64,000 bases of DNA from Vigna angularis. Lineage: Eukaryota; Streptophyta; Magnoliopsida; Fabales; Fabaceae. The notes beneath the pieces were generated by a model. The model saw only the letters and a program-made list of their open reading frames with translations, had not been told where the DNA came from and ran no database searches. Of this stretch, positions 14,201-28,100 are shown piece by piece. The translations under genes and the position numbers were made by a program. Each line of letters starts with the position of its first letter. Positions within the stretch are counted from its first letter, which is position 1. The stretch lies in contig NC_068980.1 of assembly GCF_016808095.1 (NCBI RefSeq), forward strand, positions 1,054,001 to 1,118,000, read 5' to 3'.

Positions 14201-14778
14201 GGTTTAATCATTCACTAAGTCCCTATTTTCGCATGAAATCTCAATTTCGTCCCTTTCTTTCTGAAAATCTCAATTGGGTCCCAATTTTATGAAAATTGCA
14301 ACAAATCGATCCTTTCCGTTAAATAGTGTCAAACGGCGTTAAAAAAATTGATGAGTGAATTCTAAGATGACGAACGAGCGCTCGTCCAGCAGCGAACGAG
14401 CGCTCGTCCAGCAGCGAACGAGCGCTCGACCACTGAACGAACAGTCGTCCAGTGTGGAACGAACGGTTGTCCACCAGAGAACGGACGCTCGTCGACCTCT
14501 TACTGCTGGACAACCGTTCGTTCGGTGGTCGAGCGCTCGTTCGCTGCTGGACGAGCGTTCGTTCGCTGCTGGACGAGCGCTCGTTCGCTGCTGGACGAGC
14601 GCTCGTTCGTCATCTCAGAATTCACTCATCAATTTTTTTAACGCCGTTTGGCCAAATTAACGGAAAGGATCGATTTGTTGTAATTTTCATAAAATTGGGA
14701 CCCAATTGAGATTTTCAGAAAGAAAGGGACGAAATTGAGATTCCATGCGAAAATAGGGACTTAGTGAATGATTAAACC
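14201..14778. mobile_element. foldback / MULE-like MITE, 578 bp, with 9-bp target duplication
   Basis: The element begins GGTTTAATCATTCACTAAG and ends with its reverse complement. The two halves are inverted repeats over about 165 bp each, up to a GC-rich centre. The 9-bp direct repeat TTATTATTA flanks it exactly (14192-14200 and 14779-14787), as expected for Mutator-like insertions. The flank is itself a TTA repeat, so the duplication length is suggestive rather than decisive. There is no transposase. Open frames on both strands inside it only translate the repeat core. Confidence 0.8.
14368..14612. repeat. GC-rich palindromic tandem core of the foldback element
   Basis: The core is built from units close to AGCGAACGAGCGCTCGTCC, each containing the self-complementary CGAGCGCTCG. 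Several copies lie on the left in one orientation and several on the right inverted, around a pivot near 14490-14500. It is rich in CpG in a region that is otherwise strongly AT-rich. The RNA would fold into one long hairpin with smaller hairpins inside. Confidence 0.8.
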
Positions 14779-17700
14779 TTATTATTATTATTATTTTGAA
14801 TATGCAATAAATTGATGTATTTTTCTTTGGCAATGGATATTTTTGGTGCAATAAAATCATTGTATTTAATATCATTAAAAATGTTATTTACACCTTACTT
14901 TTTTTTTTGTTAGTTTCAATACTTAGAGTCACGATAATCAAGTAAAAATCTTCTTTTCTCCAGTCAAAGCAATCAACACTAAATAAATAAATATCTACCT
15001 ATCTATCTATACATCTATATATTAAATAAGACTTACATTAATGAAGAATCTAATTGATTAATTTTGAACTACTATCTTAGTTTTTAAAATGTAAAATTTA
15101 ATTTTGATAAATGCAAATGCATGTTACAAAATTTTAAAGAAAAATAAAAAGAAAGATGGTAAGAAACTAAAAATTTAAGATAATATACTTTTTCCTAATC
15201 CTTTCCCGTAACTATAATGATTTTTTTTCTTTCTTCAAATTCTTTTTAATGTATGAGAAAAAAGAGAAAAAAGTTAAAGAAAAAGAAAAGGAAAAAGAGA
15301 AAATCATAGCAACTTTTCATAGATGTATATAAATTTTGCATGTAAAATTTGCAGGATTGAATTCAAGAAAATATGACCACAAAAGCCTTTCATCGGATTT
15401 GAACCCTCCATTATACATTCTTAAATTTAAAATAAGTAAACCAACGTTTTTTTTATAAAGTTAGGAAAATATCTTTAATATACTACGACGTCTTTTAACT
15501 TCTACATGAAGAAATCAACATAAAAAATATTATTTTTCCAATAAGTCTGAATATAAATTACATAGTTACAAATTTAATAAGATTTAAAGTAAATATTTAA
15601 CATACGTAACTCTGTGATAAAAACTACTAAGTCATTATATATCATGCTAATATCATCGTGTGATCTAAAAAGTAGTTTAAGAATAATAATGATTTTATAA
15701 ATGACATTTGTCTAAATTATGATTTACTATTAAAGATTAAATTATAAATGCAATTTTATATTAGTCGAATTTCATCATCTAGTAATCATTATATTATTAA
15801 AATGTCTTTTTAATACTTTGTTGTTATTTTTTTAAGATTCAGACTTCAATTTTTTTTCTTTGAATATTTGAGTCTATGTTAATATATAGGGTAAAGAACA
15901 ACTTAATTAATCGATCAAAAGTATGAATAGAATGATTTTCTTTTTAATTTAGTCATTTTTTTCTTGATTATATGTAATTTTTGTGGAGTTTTTTTATGTA
16001 ATTCTAAGTAGTTCAAAGTAAATATCTACTATTTTGTAGTCATGAGATACTTACGTATATTATAATTTTATTAATTTACCATGTTAGTCGTTATTATCTA
16101 TCATTTATTCATCTATTGTCACATGATATAAATAAAGAGAAAATAGCAATAATAGATAACTGTTGAGATTGTTTATGGGATTGATGGAAAGTGAAAGTTA
16201 CAAATGAATATATAATTCTTTTGTATTTGATACATTTTATCCTCCTTGAATCAAATTTTATATAAATCTTTTATGGAGGATTGTAACACATAACATATGT
16301 TTATATTGTTGTTTAGTGTTAATGTTAATTATGTAATATTTTAATGCGTGTTGTAATTCTATTAATATGAGATGTTAATGTGATTAATTAATTTAAATGA
16401 GTATTTAATTATATAATAATAATTTTATACACTTGCATGTTATTTATTAAAATATTTCTTTTATCAAATTTATTTTATCAGTCACAAACTTATGAGAATG
16501 AAAATATGAAATATAATATATTTTAATAACATTTTAATATTATTTACATGAATAATTGATATATATTAATATTTATGATTATTATTATTGATTATATAAA
16601 TTATTATTGATTATATAGAAATTTTAAACTAAGAAACATAAATAATGTTAAAATATTATAAAAAACTATTGTTAAAGGATCATTATGTATGAAAATGGAA
16701 GAAAAAGCGAGAATAGGTTTGCAGCAGGGCTAATTGCACGGCTGAGGTCATCAAAAAGATTTTGGATATTTCTTCACATCACACCATAAGACAAAAGGGT
16801 GCCTCAATCTACTTTTATAATGGGAATGGACAACAGGGCACTTCAAAAAATTGTCTACGATTTCAGATGTTCATTATTCCAATCACTCTTTAATCAGTCA
16901 CTTTTCTTTGGGTAGAATAAAATTATCCCTAAAAGTTATAATTATTAATTTTTAATAAAGTAAGAGTAAATTTTAATTTATTTATAATTAAAATTAAAAA
17001 ATAAGACATTATATAAGGAATATTTCTTAATTATATTCATCAATTAGAATGTTTCTTAATTTTATTTGAAAATTGATTTTTATTTTGAAAGAGTCCAAAG
17101 AAATTGTTGTGCGGTGCGGTGCGGCCCCACCGTGTTATCAAAACAAAGTAATCACATTCACAACAACACGACACAAATGTTTATGTCACTTTATTTTCAT
17201 ACATATTGGAGAATGAATGGAATACCACAAGTGTTACCTTTTACTTTCTTCATAGGCTATGACAGCACTGTACTCATAGGTTTTGTAAGCTCAGTGTTCA
17301 TTTCTTAACTGCCTGTTTTTTTTTTTTATTTAGAACATTTTTAATATAATTTTTAACTTTGCAAATAGGTAAAGAATGATTATTTAAAATTTCTTACTTT
17401 TTTCTCTCTAAATTGTTTTTAAAGATATTATTTATTTTTACTTTTTCTCAGTACTTTTAGTTACTGTTGGTAAGTATTAACATAAAATTATAACTTAAGG
17501 TCAGACAACACCAACAACTAGTTTCTTGCACAGTTATGCTTAAAAGATCTAATTGGGTAGGAATAAGTCTTGCTCCTATGTTTTAGATTCTTAATATATA
17601 ATAGGTTCTCATTTTAAAATCTAATGGAGTTTTCTTTCAAAAATAAATACCTAACCAATTAATACTCTGTCTAAGTTTCTAAATTTAATATTTCTTTTGG

Positions 17701-17800
17701 TTTTAAGTTTTTCAAACATTTATAATATATTGTCTTTTTATTTTTCTAATGAGTAGTATACTTTATATCTAACAGATAACTTAACAAGAATAAAACTGAC

Positions 17801-17810
<10 letters not shown>

Positions 17811-17836
<26 letters not shown>
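17811..17836. repeat. (AT)n microsatellite, 26 bp
   Basis: Uninterrupted AT dinucleotide run. Confidence 0.9.
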
Positions 17837-17841
<5 letters not shown>

Positions 17842-18190
17842 TTTAGTTAACTTTTGTATCATATCTTTTTTTTTTATTATTATTAAATTTAAAAAACCAC
17901 ATGATACATATAAGTCTTAGCCTATTGTATCGAATATGAAATGATGTCACATTAATCAATAGATTCCCTCCTCTCCTCGTGTAAGTTTAACAATTTTACA
18001 GGACAATATTTTAAACAAGAGTGACTAAGCAAGAAGAATAATCAAGTTTTTAATTGTGTGATTGATAAAATAGGAATTGTGTGGAAATCGTTTTATGTCC
18101 ATAAAATATTTTTAAATGAAAACATGATATTAAAAGTACTTGTTTTAGTGAGTATATAAGAAAGTATGTCTTAAGAATTTTTATAATTTC

Positions 18191-18196
<6 letters not shown>

Positions 18197-18242
<46 letters not shown>
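18197..18242. repeat. (TA)n microsatellite, 46 bp
   Basis: Uninterrupted TA dinucleotide run. Confidence 0.9.
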
Positions 18243-18247
<5 letters not shown>

Positions 18248-20245
18248 GTCTGATACTTAAATGAATTGTGATGAATTTGATAAATTAAAAATTGAACATA
18301 TTTGAAATAATTATATTTTTTTAAATTTAACAAATAGTATTATATACAGTGTTAACCTTATATTAAGATTATTTATTTTCAAATATACGATGAAATGAAT
18401 ATTAATTTTGCATTTCTTTTAAATTTACAATATAGTCCTATATATATTTTTAATTAATATAAATTCGTGTTGAATTTCTCACTCTCTCAATTATTAAAGT
18501 AAATCTAAGTACTTTAGACAGCATGAGTTGATTTTGTTGATTACATGGGGTCATTTCATACTTTCTTTGTCTATGCTAAAACTATATATATAAACTTTAT
18601 TGATTGGTATAACTATGAGTAAATAAAAATTAAGCTCAGATTAATTTCTACATTTTACAATGTTAGATTATTCTAAATCTCCTGAAATCACGCAAATTTG
18701 ACAGAACTACAAATTATAAATTGTTTCAAAAGACAGAGAATAAAAGTCAACAAAGTACTATACACAAATTTAAGCTAGTGTCAGAAAGTTTGTTTTTCAA
18801 CTCTCCATGTTTTTTCAACTCCCAATGCTCAAACTTTCAAACTGAAAAAAATAATTTAACATGTAATTAAAGAAACATACAAACAACACTGAGTTGTTCT
18901 TCCACCACAGTTGCTATAATCTAATTATCAATATAAATATATACCAAGACAGATAGATAAAGTGTGGAACAATCCCTGTCTCAAGCAACAAATTGTGCAA
19001 ACAACATAGAAGGATCTCTGTCCATTACATTATTGTATGCAAACAATGAAACAATGATGCAAACCTTAAAACATTTTCCAACTGTTGCTAATCTTTGTTC
19101 TCTTTTTCCCTTATGAAGGTAAGCATAAGAAAATTAGAACATTTGTGTTGGCATGCATAACATATACATATGTGGTCCCTTATTGTCATAGGCTTTAAAT
19201 CTGCCTACTCCAACCTCTTTGGATTGTTGTGCTTCGAACCCGTTATATTATTGAAATATTCTTCATAATAATGTTGTTACTAAAGACACAAACAATTAAA
19301 CAATTCCAACACTAAGTCCAGACCAACTTTATCTTGTTCAGGAAATAATGATGTGCCTCATTTTGTTCATTTTTTTAGTTTTATTTTTAAATTATTATAA
19401 GACCTTCAAAATATTCACCTTGTCCTTGTAAATTTTTTATAGGGTTTTGTCACCATAGAAAAGTCAAATTTGTTCTTGTATTTAGTGATGACGATGTTGA
19501 AAAACAGGAGTTATAGAAGATGACAAAGATTATACATCTCAACATTGCCCATTTGATGATAAATTATGTGTATGAAGACATTGTAAGTTAGAAAAAACTG
19601 TAGTTTATTTGTTTTTCAAACTTTAATTTAATTTCACGAGTCATAATCTCTTTTCCGGCTAAAATTAAGCCTATTTTAATAACTGAAGTAGATTTAACCC
19701 ATCATATAGGGTTTGACATTTGGAACATTTTACTTATATATATTTTTAATTTTTTTATTTTGTTGGTGTTAGTTCCTGTGGAATTATTTAGTTGTGAAAA
19801 TGAAAAAGTATACAATGTCTTATTATTTTCCTAATTCAGAATCCAATGTACGAATTTGTTAGACAGAGGGGATAATTTTTTATCAGTCAATTTTTACTTA
19901 TAGAATAATAGTATTTTAACACTCAAAATTTGTTCTAAAATTACAATATTTTGATCCAATAACAATCTTATGTTATATATCTCACTTTCCAATTTATACA
20001 CTTTCCAATTTATACACCACAAAGAAAATAAAAAAAAACAAATACATAGAATACATAAAAGAAAAAACAAATGTTTCTACTGAACTAACTTAATATATAG
20101 TCTCACAAACACATAGTTAATGTACCCAATGTATAAAAATTGATAAATAAAAACATATTATTAATATTTATAAAGAATAATGAACAAATTTATTTAACAA
20201 TAATGCACAAATTTTTTAGAGTATAATTTTCTTTTATTTCACTAA

Positions 20246-20250
<5 letters not shown>

Positions 20251-20309
<59 letters not shown>
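20251..20309. repeat. (TA)n microsatellite, about 59 bp
   Basis: Uninterrupted TA dinucleotide run, the longest in the window. Confidence 0.9.
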
Positions 20310-20312
<3 letters not shown>

Positions 20313-22727
20313 AATTCTACCAAACAAGCCTGTGTAAGGAACAAAAGCTCATGTGGTTGGGTGAATAATTAAACTAAGCATTAATGTTTTTCGGGTTTGG
20401 GTATAAGTCTGTTGAAGTGTGTTAAACTGTGGCCACAATTGAAAATAATTATTTATTAAAAGTTTGGTTCAGAAGTATTTTAATATTATTATAAGGCGTG
20501 TTAAATTCCCTTAAATGATGTGAAATTTTCGTTCATAAATAATCTACAACCATTCTTAAATATCTTTTATATAACAAACTTTTAAGTAAGTGAGTTCATA
20601 AGATATAATTTATTTACACTTCTTTAAATAATAGAATAGATTTTCTCCTCCCAACATACTTCAAGATATATGAAACTGTTGTGTTACATTTAATATATCA
20701 TAATTCCTAAATTTCCAAAAATGTGTCACAAAAACTTGAAGTTAAACTTCTCATGGGGCTTTATTTCTGTCATAGTTTCAAATTATTTACCAAACTTTAT
20801 ATTCTATAAACGGTGCAATCAATATCTATATCCATTGCTTATAGATTTCTCATGAAGATACTAAGGGTGAAGCTTCTTGTTATTGGAACTTCTATGCAAA
20901 GAATCTTTCAACTTCCTCTTCCACCAAGGTTGGATATTTCACCTAAGTTTGGTCCACCCATAATTATTTGTTTGTCTACCCCAATTAGACATGGAGTTCA
21001 ATCTCCATCTCTAAGCCAATTGAATATAGCTTTTTTAAGCCAACAAAATGGCTCATGTCTTTGTCTCAATGTCTATATTTTCTCCCTTTTCTCTTAGCTT
21101 TTCTTGCATGCAATTTCATTGAAAATCAGCAATCATAACCCTACACATCTTCGTGACACCAACATTTTTATTTTCTCAAAGTCTATATCTTGCTTTTCTA
21201 TAAATAGTCAATCCATAATAAGAAATAGTGACATATTTTATTTTTAGTGTAATAAAGTATAAAAAAATAAATTTGAGATGTAGGAATAAATTTTATCTTT
21301 TTATTATCATTTTAATGAAGAATAATTTGAGCTTTATGAGTTTTTTGGAATGTGGAAAGAAAAAAGCGAGGTACATAAAGAAACTTTACTATATATGTCA
21401 TGTTAAGATCCAACTTACAGGGCCCAAATTCTACAGAGTAAGGCCAAGGCCCAACTAATAATGACCCAATCTACAAGGAAAGTATCAGACATCATATAGG
21501 CTTTTGAAAGAATCACATTTTTCTTTTAATTGCATTACCTTTCACGTCCTACATTAAAACGTGTTAATTGGTAAACTTAATTTAGCACACACTTTAAAAA
21601 TAAAATGACACTTTTTAAATTTAAGTTAGAGTTTAAAGTTAAGAGAAAATGAAAACAATACGAAAGGAAATGAGCATTCTATTTTAATGTAGACATCAAG
21701 TATTTTTTTTACATAACTTATTAAGTCAAGTTACATAATAAATGTGTATAGTGTAAGACCCATGAAAAAAAAATATATTTATAGTAAATTTTAGTATTTT
21801 ATTAGTAATAATAATTTTAATGGATAGAAAAATATAAATTTTGGATATAAAATTATAGTAATTTTATAAGGAGAGGTTAAAATTTTTGATAACTTATTTA
21901 GTATTTTTTTTAAGAAAATCGAATAGTAAAAAGTGAATAGTGAATAGTAAATAGTAAAAAGTAAATAGTAAATAGTAAAAAGTAAATAGTAAAAATAAAT
22001 TTTCAGCATTTGGATTCCTTAGCATGGAAGTAAGTAGTAGGTAGAAATTAGGATCATGGTGAGAAAATGATTGAAATATTATTTTTAAATAATATTAAAA
22101 TAATAAATAATATTAAAATATTAAGGAATAGTAAATTTTTTTTACTATAAATAGCCATGGGAGGGAAGGGTATTTTGCACCAAGAGAAGAGGAATCAAGT
22201 GAGAGCTTGAGAAATACAGAAGAAATAATTAGGGAGAAATTTTTAGTTGCAAGAAGAGTAGAGGTTCTGAAGAGTTTTCGGGGAAACAAATTCGGAGCAG
22301 GAGATTAAGTCTGGAATAGAGGTAGGGGAGCTAACTTTTCTAAGCTTTTATATTATGATTTAGTACTGTTTTATTACTATTCATGTCTTGAAATTATGTA
22401 TGAATATTGTTAATGCTTACTGTATGTTTATCTATATTGATATTCGGTGTAAATATTATATGCTGTTGTTTTGAATCTGTTAATAAGAAATTTGTTAAAA
22501 ACTAGTTGAGGAACACTTTGGCTAAGGAAAGACTTGGTACTTAAGTTGTCCATTGTGACACACCTCTCTTTCCTGGAAGTCTACTCGACAGGTTTTTAAC
22601 TTAAATCTTGTGTACAGATTATGTACTGTTAAATTATCATGTAATATATCTTGTTGGAATATATTCAGTTTGTATGATTTCTGAAATGATTGAAGTTTAT
22701 TTGATTTGAATTTATGCATATGAACAT

Positions 22728-22932
22728 GTATGAGTATTACGGGGAAATGTCGTAAGGGTATAATATGAGTCGAGGAATGTGAGTATGGTATGAGTCTCGC
22801 GGAGAGATTCTGTAATGTCATGGTATGTGTATGAGGATTATGGGTAGATTTCGTAATGGTATAATATGAGTTAAGGAATGTGAGCATGGTATGAGTTTAG
22901 TGGAGAGATTCTGTAATGTCATGGTATGTGCG
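22728..22932. repeat. tandem duplication inside the LTR, period about 101 bp
   Basis: Two diverged copies share TAATATGAGT (22761, 22862), a GGAATGTGAG block and GAGAGATTCTGTAATGTCAT. Confidence 0.7.
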
Positions 22933-23040
22933 TATATGTTGATGTTGAGGGTCATGAAGTTGGAGGTTATCCTGATACTCTAATAATCATTCAGTCTCAA
23001 GTAGAGAATGATGAATTATGTGGTGAGAGGGGTAGGAGGT

Positions 23041-23220
23041 CCTGGTCTATGTGCCGGTTTAGGACATAGTGAGGGGACTAACCTTGTGAATGGTATGGGG
23101 GGCAGAATGTCCTGGTCTATGTGCCGGTTTAGGACATAGTGAGGGGACTAACATTATGAATGGTATGGAGGGCAGAATGTCCTGGTCTATGTGCCGGTTT
23201 TGGACATAGTGAGGGGACTA
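23041..23220. repeat. 70-bp tandem repeat inside the LTR, about 2.6 copies
   Basis: CCTGGTCTATGTGCCGGTTT recurs at 23041, 23111 and 23181, an exact 70-bp period, each followed by GGACATAGTGAGGGGACTAA. Confidence 0.85.
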
Positions 23221-23267
23221 AGAATGACATCACAAGTGAAAAACCTTCCGTTGTATCGCTCATCAAC

Positions 23268-23545
23268 ATATCGTTGGGATAAGTGCCTATGGAATATCGT
23301 TGGGATAAGTGCCTATTGAATATCGTTGGGATAAGTGCCTATTGGGTATTGTGGAATGAGTGTCTATTGGGTATAGTGGTGTTTATTGGGTATTTTGGTG
23401 TTTATTGGGTATTGTGGGACGAGTGTTCAATGAGTGTTTATTGGGTATTATGGAATGAGTGTCTATTGGGTATTTTGGTGTTTATTGGGTATTTTGGTGT
23501 TTATTGGGTATTGTGGGACGAGTGTTCAATAGGAATTGTGGTACG
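23268..23545. repeat. short-period tandem repeat in the LTR
   Basis: Variants of TATTGGGTATTGTGG and GGGATAAGTGCCTAT alternate over about 280 bp. They create a spurious Tyr/Trp-rich open frame. Confidence 0.75.
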
Positions 23546-23942
23546 ATGGTATGAGGGTGTCTGACATAATTATTATATGATGTTTGATGTTTGTATCGAA
23601 GTAATTATGCATGTCTTATAAATGATTTGTTGCATGTTAGCTCACCCTACTTGTTTGTGTTTTGTGTTTGGGTATGTGCGATGATCGTATAATTCGTTAT
23701 ACGGGAGCAGATGAAGGAATGTCGCCTCACATAGTGCCAAGGAAAGGGAGGAGTAGAAGAACTATAATTAGAATCTTTTTACATGTATAGACTTATATTA
23801 ACTAAGAAATTTTAAAGGGTGAGATTACGGAATGTTACCGTAAATGTAATGTTAATTATCAAGTGTGAAAATTTGGGATGTTACATTAATGTAAAAAGTT
23901 GGGTTGTTACATTAATGTGAGAATTTGGGATGTTACATATAG

Positions 23943-25166
23943 TATTTTTGTTCAGTTAGTCAAAGAATCAAGGAGTTTATCCGTTTATGATTTCATATTA
24001 ATAAGAGATAAATTGATTGATCAAATTTAAAACTGAATTAATATTAAGAATAATTACATTAATTTTAAGTTAAATTATTACTGTTTGTACCTTAAGGTTA
24101 ACACTAATTAAAAATCTATCCCAAAACCTGTAAACACAAATTTGTGATATTCAGATAATTAATTACAAAAAAAATTCAAGACTTGAATTTAGAATTTCGA
24201 AATCATAAAAAATAAACTTAACCTCGACTTCAAAACAAAATGTATATATTATTTAGTATAAATATTTTTAAAAAAGGTGAGATACATATAAAGTTAAATG
24301 GTATGAAGCTCAACTCTTTTTATATAGTTATTCGATTTAATATCTTATTTTAAGAATAGTCTTGTTCTTTACTATATGATTATTAAATATGGTGATATCT
24401 TCGTAGATAACTGGAAGCTTCCATGCCTATGTTTTCTTAAAATATAGTAATCTGCTTTGAACGGTTTCTTTTCCCATACAAAGGTACCTTTATAAACAGA
24501 ATATAATAATAAGGCTGTGACTCAATTCCACGTTTACTTCCAATCAACAATTATCCATCACTCTCAAAGTTGTATCAATACCTTATAAACTACTTTAATT
24601 ATCCTAAATATATGTTCTCATGGCAAATATATTTTTGCTCAAATTTTATTTCATGAAAAATGAAGCTGAAACAGTATCATGATACATTTAAATAATTGCA
24701 AATAATGTTTTTTTATCTCTGTAAATAGAACTATACTGTGATTTTTGAATGTGAAAAATAAAGAAAAGAAAAGAAATTAGGCTGAGTTTTGATAAACTTG
24801 GTAACATTTCCACAGGAAGATCCTATGAATGCTCCTTTTTGTTCCATTCTCTGACCTTTTCCCATGCAATTTTCATTCAACACTCGTTACAGTTTGTTAC
24901 CACACATACTCAATTTAACCAATCCATTGTTATTTTCCATTTGCACACAAAAATCTAACGTTGTATTTTACTTTTGTTGTCTTCATCAGACAATCGAGAA
25001 AAGATATTTTATTAGTATCTGCGGCCCTTTCGTTCCTCCAAGGATATATATATAAACTTGTTATTCTCTACTCTCCACTGCAGCCACCTTATCTCTGTTT
25101 ATCCCTCTCTCTGGTTCTTTCTTCAACTCACCAAGGGAACTGAGTGAGTGAGAGAGAGAGAGAGTC
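23943..25166 (+). promoter_or_regulatory. upstream region of the plastid ATP/ADP carrier gene
   Basis: AT-rich DNA up to about 24.8 kb, then pyrimidine-rich leader sequence. A strong TATA box (TATATATATAAAC) lies at 25045-25057, about 110 bp before the start codon. A (GA)n run directly precedes the ATG at 25167. The short open frames at 24864-25143 overlap promoter and leader and are not supported. Confidence 0.6.
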
Positions 25167-28100
25167 ATGGACGTTGTTCTTCAAACCAGAGGCCTTCTCT
25201 CTCTCCCCACAAACCCCATTAACAAGGTTTCACTTTTACACCCCTCCCAAGGTTTAAGGCTCAGGCTTTTCTCACCCAAGCCAAAAATCCTTGCTGCATC
25301 TTCTCCTTCCTTCAATGGGTTCCAAAAACTCTCACCAAAACCCAATGTCTTTGCCCATAGGGACAAAAATCAAAATTTATTCTTGTGCAGGGCTGAGGCT
25401 TCCGCAGCTGCAGCCTCCTTTGGGGAATCAGAAACTGAGAAACCCAAGATTTTTGGTGTTGAAGTTGCCACCTTGAAGAAGATTGTGCCTCTGGGGATGA
25501 TGTTCTTCTGTATCCTCTTCAACTACACCATCTTGAGAGACACAAAGGATGTGTTGGTTGTGACGGCCAAAGGAAGCAGTGCTGAGATTATACCGTTTCT
25601 CAAAACTTGGGTCAACCTTCCCATGGCTATTGGCTTCATGTTGTTGTACACTAAGTTGGCTAATGTGTTGTCCAAACAAGCTCTTTTTTACTCTATAATC
25701 CTTCCCTTCATTGCCTTCTTTGGGGCATTTGGTTTTGTTCTGTACCCTCTCAGCAATCATATCCACCCGGAGGCGTTTGCGGATAAGCTTCTTAATATCC
25801 TTGGTCCTCGGTTTCTTGGTCCTCTTGCAATTATGAGGATATGGAGCTTTTGTTTGTTCTATGTCATGGCTGAATTGTGGGGGAGTGTAGTCATTTCGGT
25901 GCTGTTTTGGGGATTTGCCAATCAGGTTGTTTCATTGTTTGAACTTTGAGCCTGCTTTATTAAATGATTTTTGTTTTGTGGCTTGATTTTTGTTATAGCA
26001 TGTGTTGTTGTCATTGTCATCTTATCATTTTTAATTCTGGTGTCCTTAACATGCTTCTTGATATCATCATCATCATCATGATTGCTTATTGTTAGATTTT
26101 CTTTTTTGACTTTTCATCTATTGGTTTTGGTCATATTCATTTGTATTCTGCCTCTTTCTCTATAGCTTAGCCGCTCTGCTTTTGATGAGTCACATGCATG
26201 TTGCTATCAATTTTTGCTTGTGAATTCATTATTGTTAAGTTTTGTTTCATTTGTGATAATATGCATATAAATCTTATCTTATCAGGATAAGATGCTAATC
26301 ATGTGATGACAGGAGAAGGTGTCGAATCCTCTAATGTTATGTCTGAAACATGTTTTCCATTTTGAATCACTTCATGCAAATTAGTATAAACTGAATACAA
26401 GGTATAAAGATGAATATGATGCTTTGTGAAGTATAATGCTAATGTTGATTTTAAACTTCTTTTTCTTTTGTGCAGATAACAACTGTTGAGGAAGCAAAAC
26501 GGTTCTATCCTTTATTTGGACTTGGTGCCAATGTAGCCCTTGTGTTCTCTGGTAGAACAGTGAAATACTTTTCTAATCTTAGGAAGAATTTAGGTCCTGG
26601 AGTTGATGGTTGGGCCATCTCTCTAAAAGGAATGATGAGCATAGTTGTGGGCATGGGACTCGCAATCTGTTTAATATATTGGTGGGTGAATAACTATGTT
26701 CCACTTCCTACACGTAGCAAGAAGAAGAAGGTAGTTTTTTTCAAGACAGATATACTGTTATGCATATATTTTTTCTACCTTAGAGGCAGGTTGAAGCATG
26801 TCCACTCTACTGTTTCAAATGATTCCATTTTTTGTTTATTCTTTAGCCTACTATATAGTTGACGAGACAACTGAAAGCAAATTAAATAAGTAATATATCA
26901 TTCCTCAACATGATATTAAGATGATTGTAGTATGATTGATTCATTTCTATGACTGTTAAATTATCCAAGTTATTTGGTGCTATCCCCATTATTTTAAATG
27001 TGTTGGAAAATATGAATCCTGTTCCATTTCTTTACTAATAATTGGAATAATAACTAACAGTTTACCTTGTTATTGATTTTTCTTCCAGGAGAAGCCCAAA
27101 ATGGGAACAATGGAGAGCATAAAATTTTTGGTGTCTTCAAAATACATAAGGGATCTTGCCACTTTAGTGGTTGCATATGGAATTAGCATTAATCTTGTTG
27201 AAGTTACGTGGAAATCAAAGCTCAAAGCTCAGGTAATGTAAACCTTTGTTGCCTTTGGTTTTACTACTGGACATTGCACTCTGCTCTTTCTCAAACTCTG
27301 CAATTTGTGCAGTTTCCTAGCCCCAATGAGTACTCATCTTTCATGGGAGACTTTTCAACTGCAACTGGAATTGCTACATTCACAATGATGCTTTTAAGCC
27401 AATTTATCTTTGACAAATATGGATGGGGAGTTGCTGCCAAGATCACCCCCACTGTTCTGCTTTTAACAGGAGTTGGTTTCTTCTCTCTCATATTATTTGG
27501 CGGCCCAATTGCTCCTGTTATTGCAAATTTGGGAATGACTCCACTGCTAGCTGCTGTATACGTGGGTGCATTGCAGAACATATTCAGCAAGAGTGCTAAG
27601 TACAGTTTATTCGATCCCTGCAAAGAAATGGCCTACATACCCTTGGATGAGGATACCAAGGTTTAGATTTTTATCCTTAACAATCATATTTTTGCAAAAT
27701 CATCATGCAACTTCCACACATACACACACTTTTTAGAGTTAAATCAGGATTTTTTTAAGTTAATGGTCTTTACTCCTTAGTTGAATATATCCTTATCTGC
27801 TGTAATCATATTTGTGCAAACTTGACCATTCAATCATATATACATACGGTGAAGTTTGTTCAAGTCAAATTTGATCATGATAATCTATTTATGGATTTTA
27901 TGATCAGAGATGAACTTTTCTCATGGGAATGTTGCAGCTGCATCTACTTGTAATTTGACTTGTACTGAATTCCTTTGGTTGTAGGTGAAGGGGAAGGCAG
28001 CCATTGATGTAGTGTGCAACCCATTGGGGAAATCTGGTGGAGCTCTAATTCAGCAGTTCATGATCTTAAGTTTTGGTTCACTTGCTAATTCAACTCCATA

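Larger units (their letters stand above)
14788..21751. other. AT-rich intergenic DNA, no gene recognised
   Basis: About 7 kb of strongly AT-rich sequence between the foldback element and the solo LTR. It holds three long TA microsatellites (listed separately). Plus-strand open frames at 17066-17308 (80 codons) and 20813-21097 (94 codons) show no domain, splice partner or family resemblance, and I do not call them genes. No RNA gene was recognised. Confidence 0.45.
21752..23937 (+). mobile_element. solo LTR of an LTR retrotransposon, 2186 bp, TSD TATAG
   Basis: It starts TGTAAGACCC and ends GGGATGTTACA, giving the canonical TG...CA ends, and is flanked by the exact 5-bp direct repeat TATAG (21747-21751 and 23938-23942). 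There is no internal gag-pol, primer-binding site or second LTR, so it is a solo LTR left by recombination between two LTRs. Inside are several tandem repeats. The 2.2-kb length suits a plant Ty3/gypsy element, but the lineage cannot be named without a search. The open frame at 23283-23564 is a translated tandem repeat. The orientation is assigned only from the TG...CA convention. Confidence 0.85.

Noticed and set aside
14368..14612. Possible CRISPR-like array
   Set aside because: The units are adjacent palindromes without unique spacers, in a plant nuclear context within a transposon.
14319..14709. Arg/Ser-rich open frames of 64-101 codons on both strands
   Set aside because: They are translations of the palindromic tandem core of the foldback element, open on both strands for that reason.
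20813..21097. 94-codon plus-strand frame
   Set aside because: No domain, signal or splice partner, and it lies in repeat-bearing AT-rich DNA.
22522..23564. Open frames inside the solo LTR (121 and 93 codons)
   Set aside because: Low-complexity translations of tandem repeats; LTRs rarely code and no retroviral-type motif is present.
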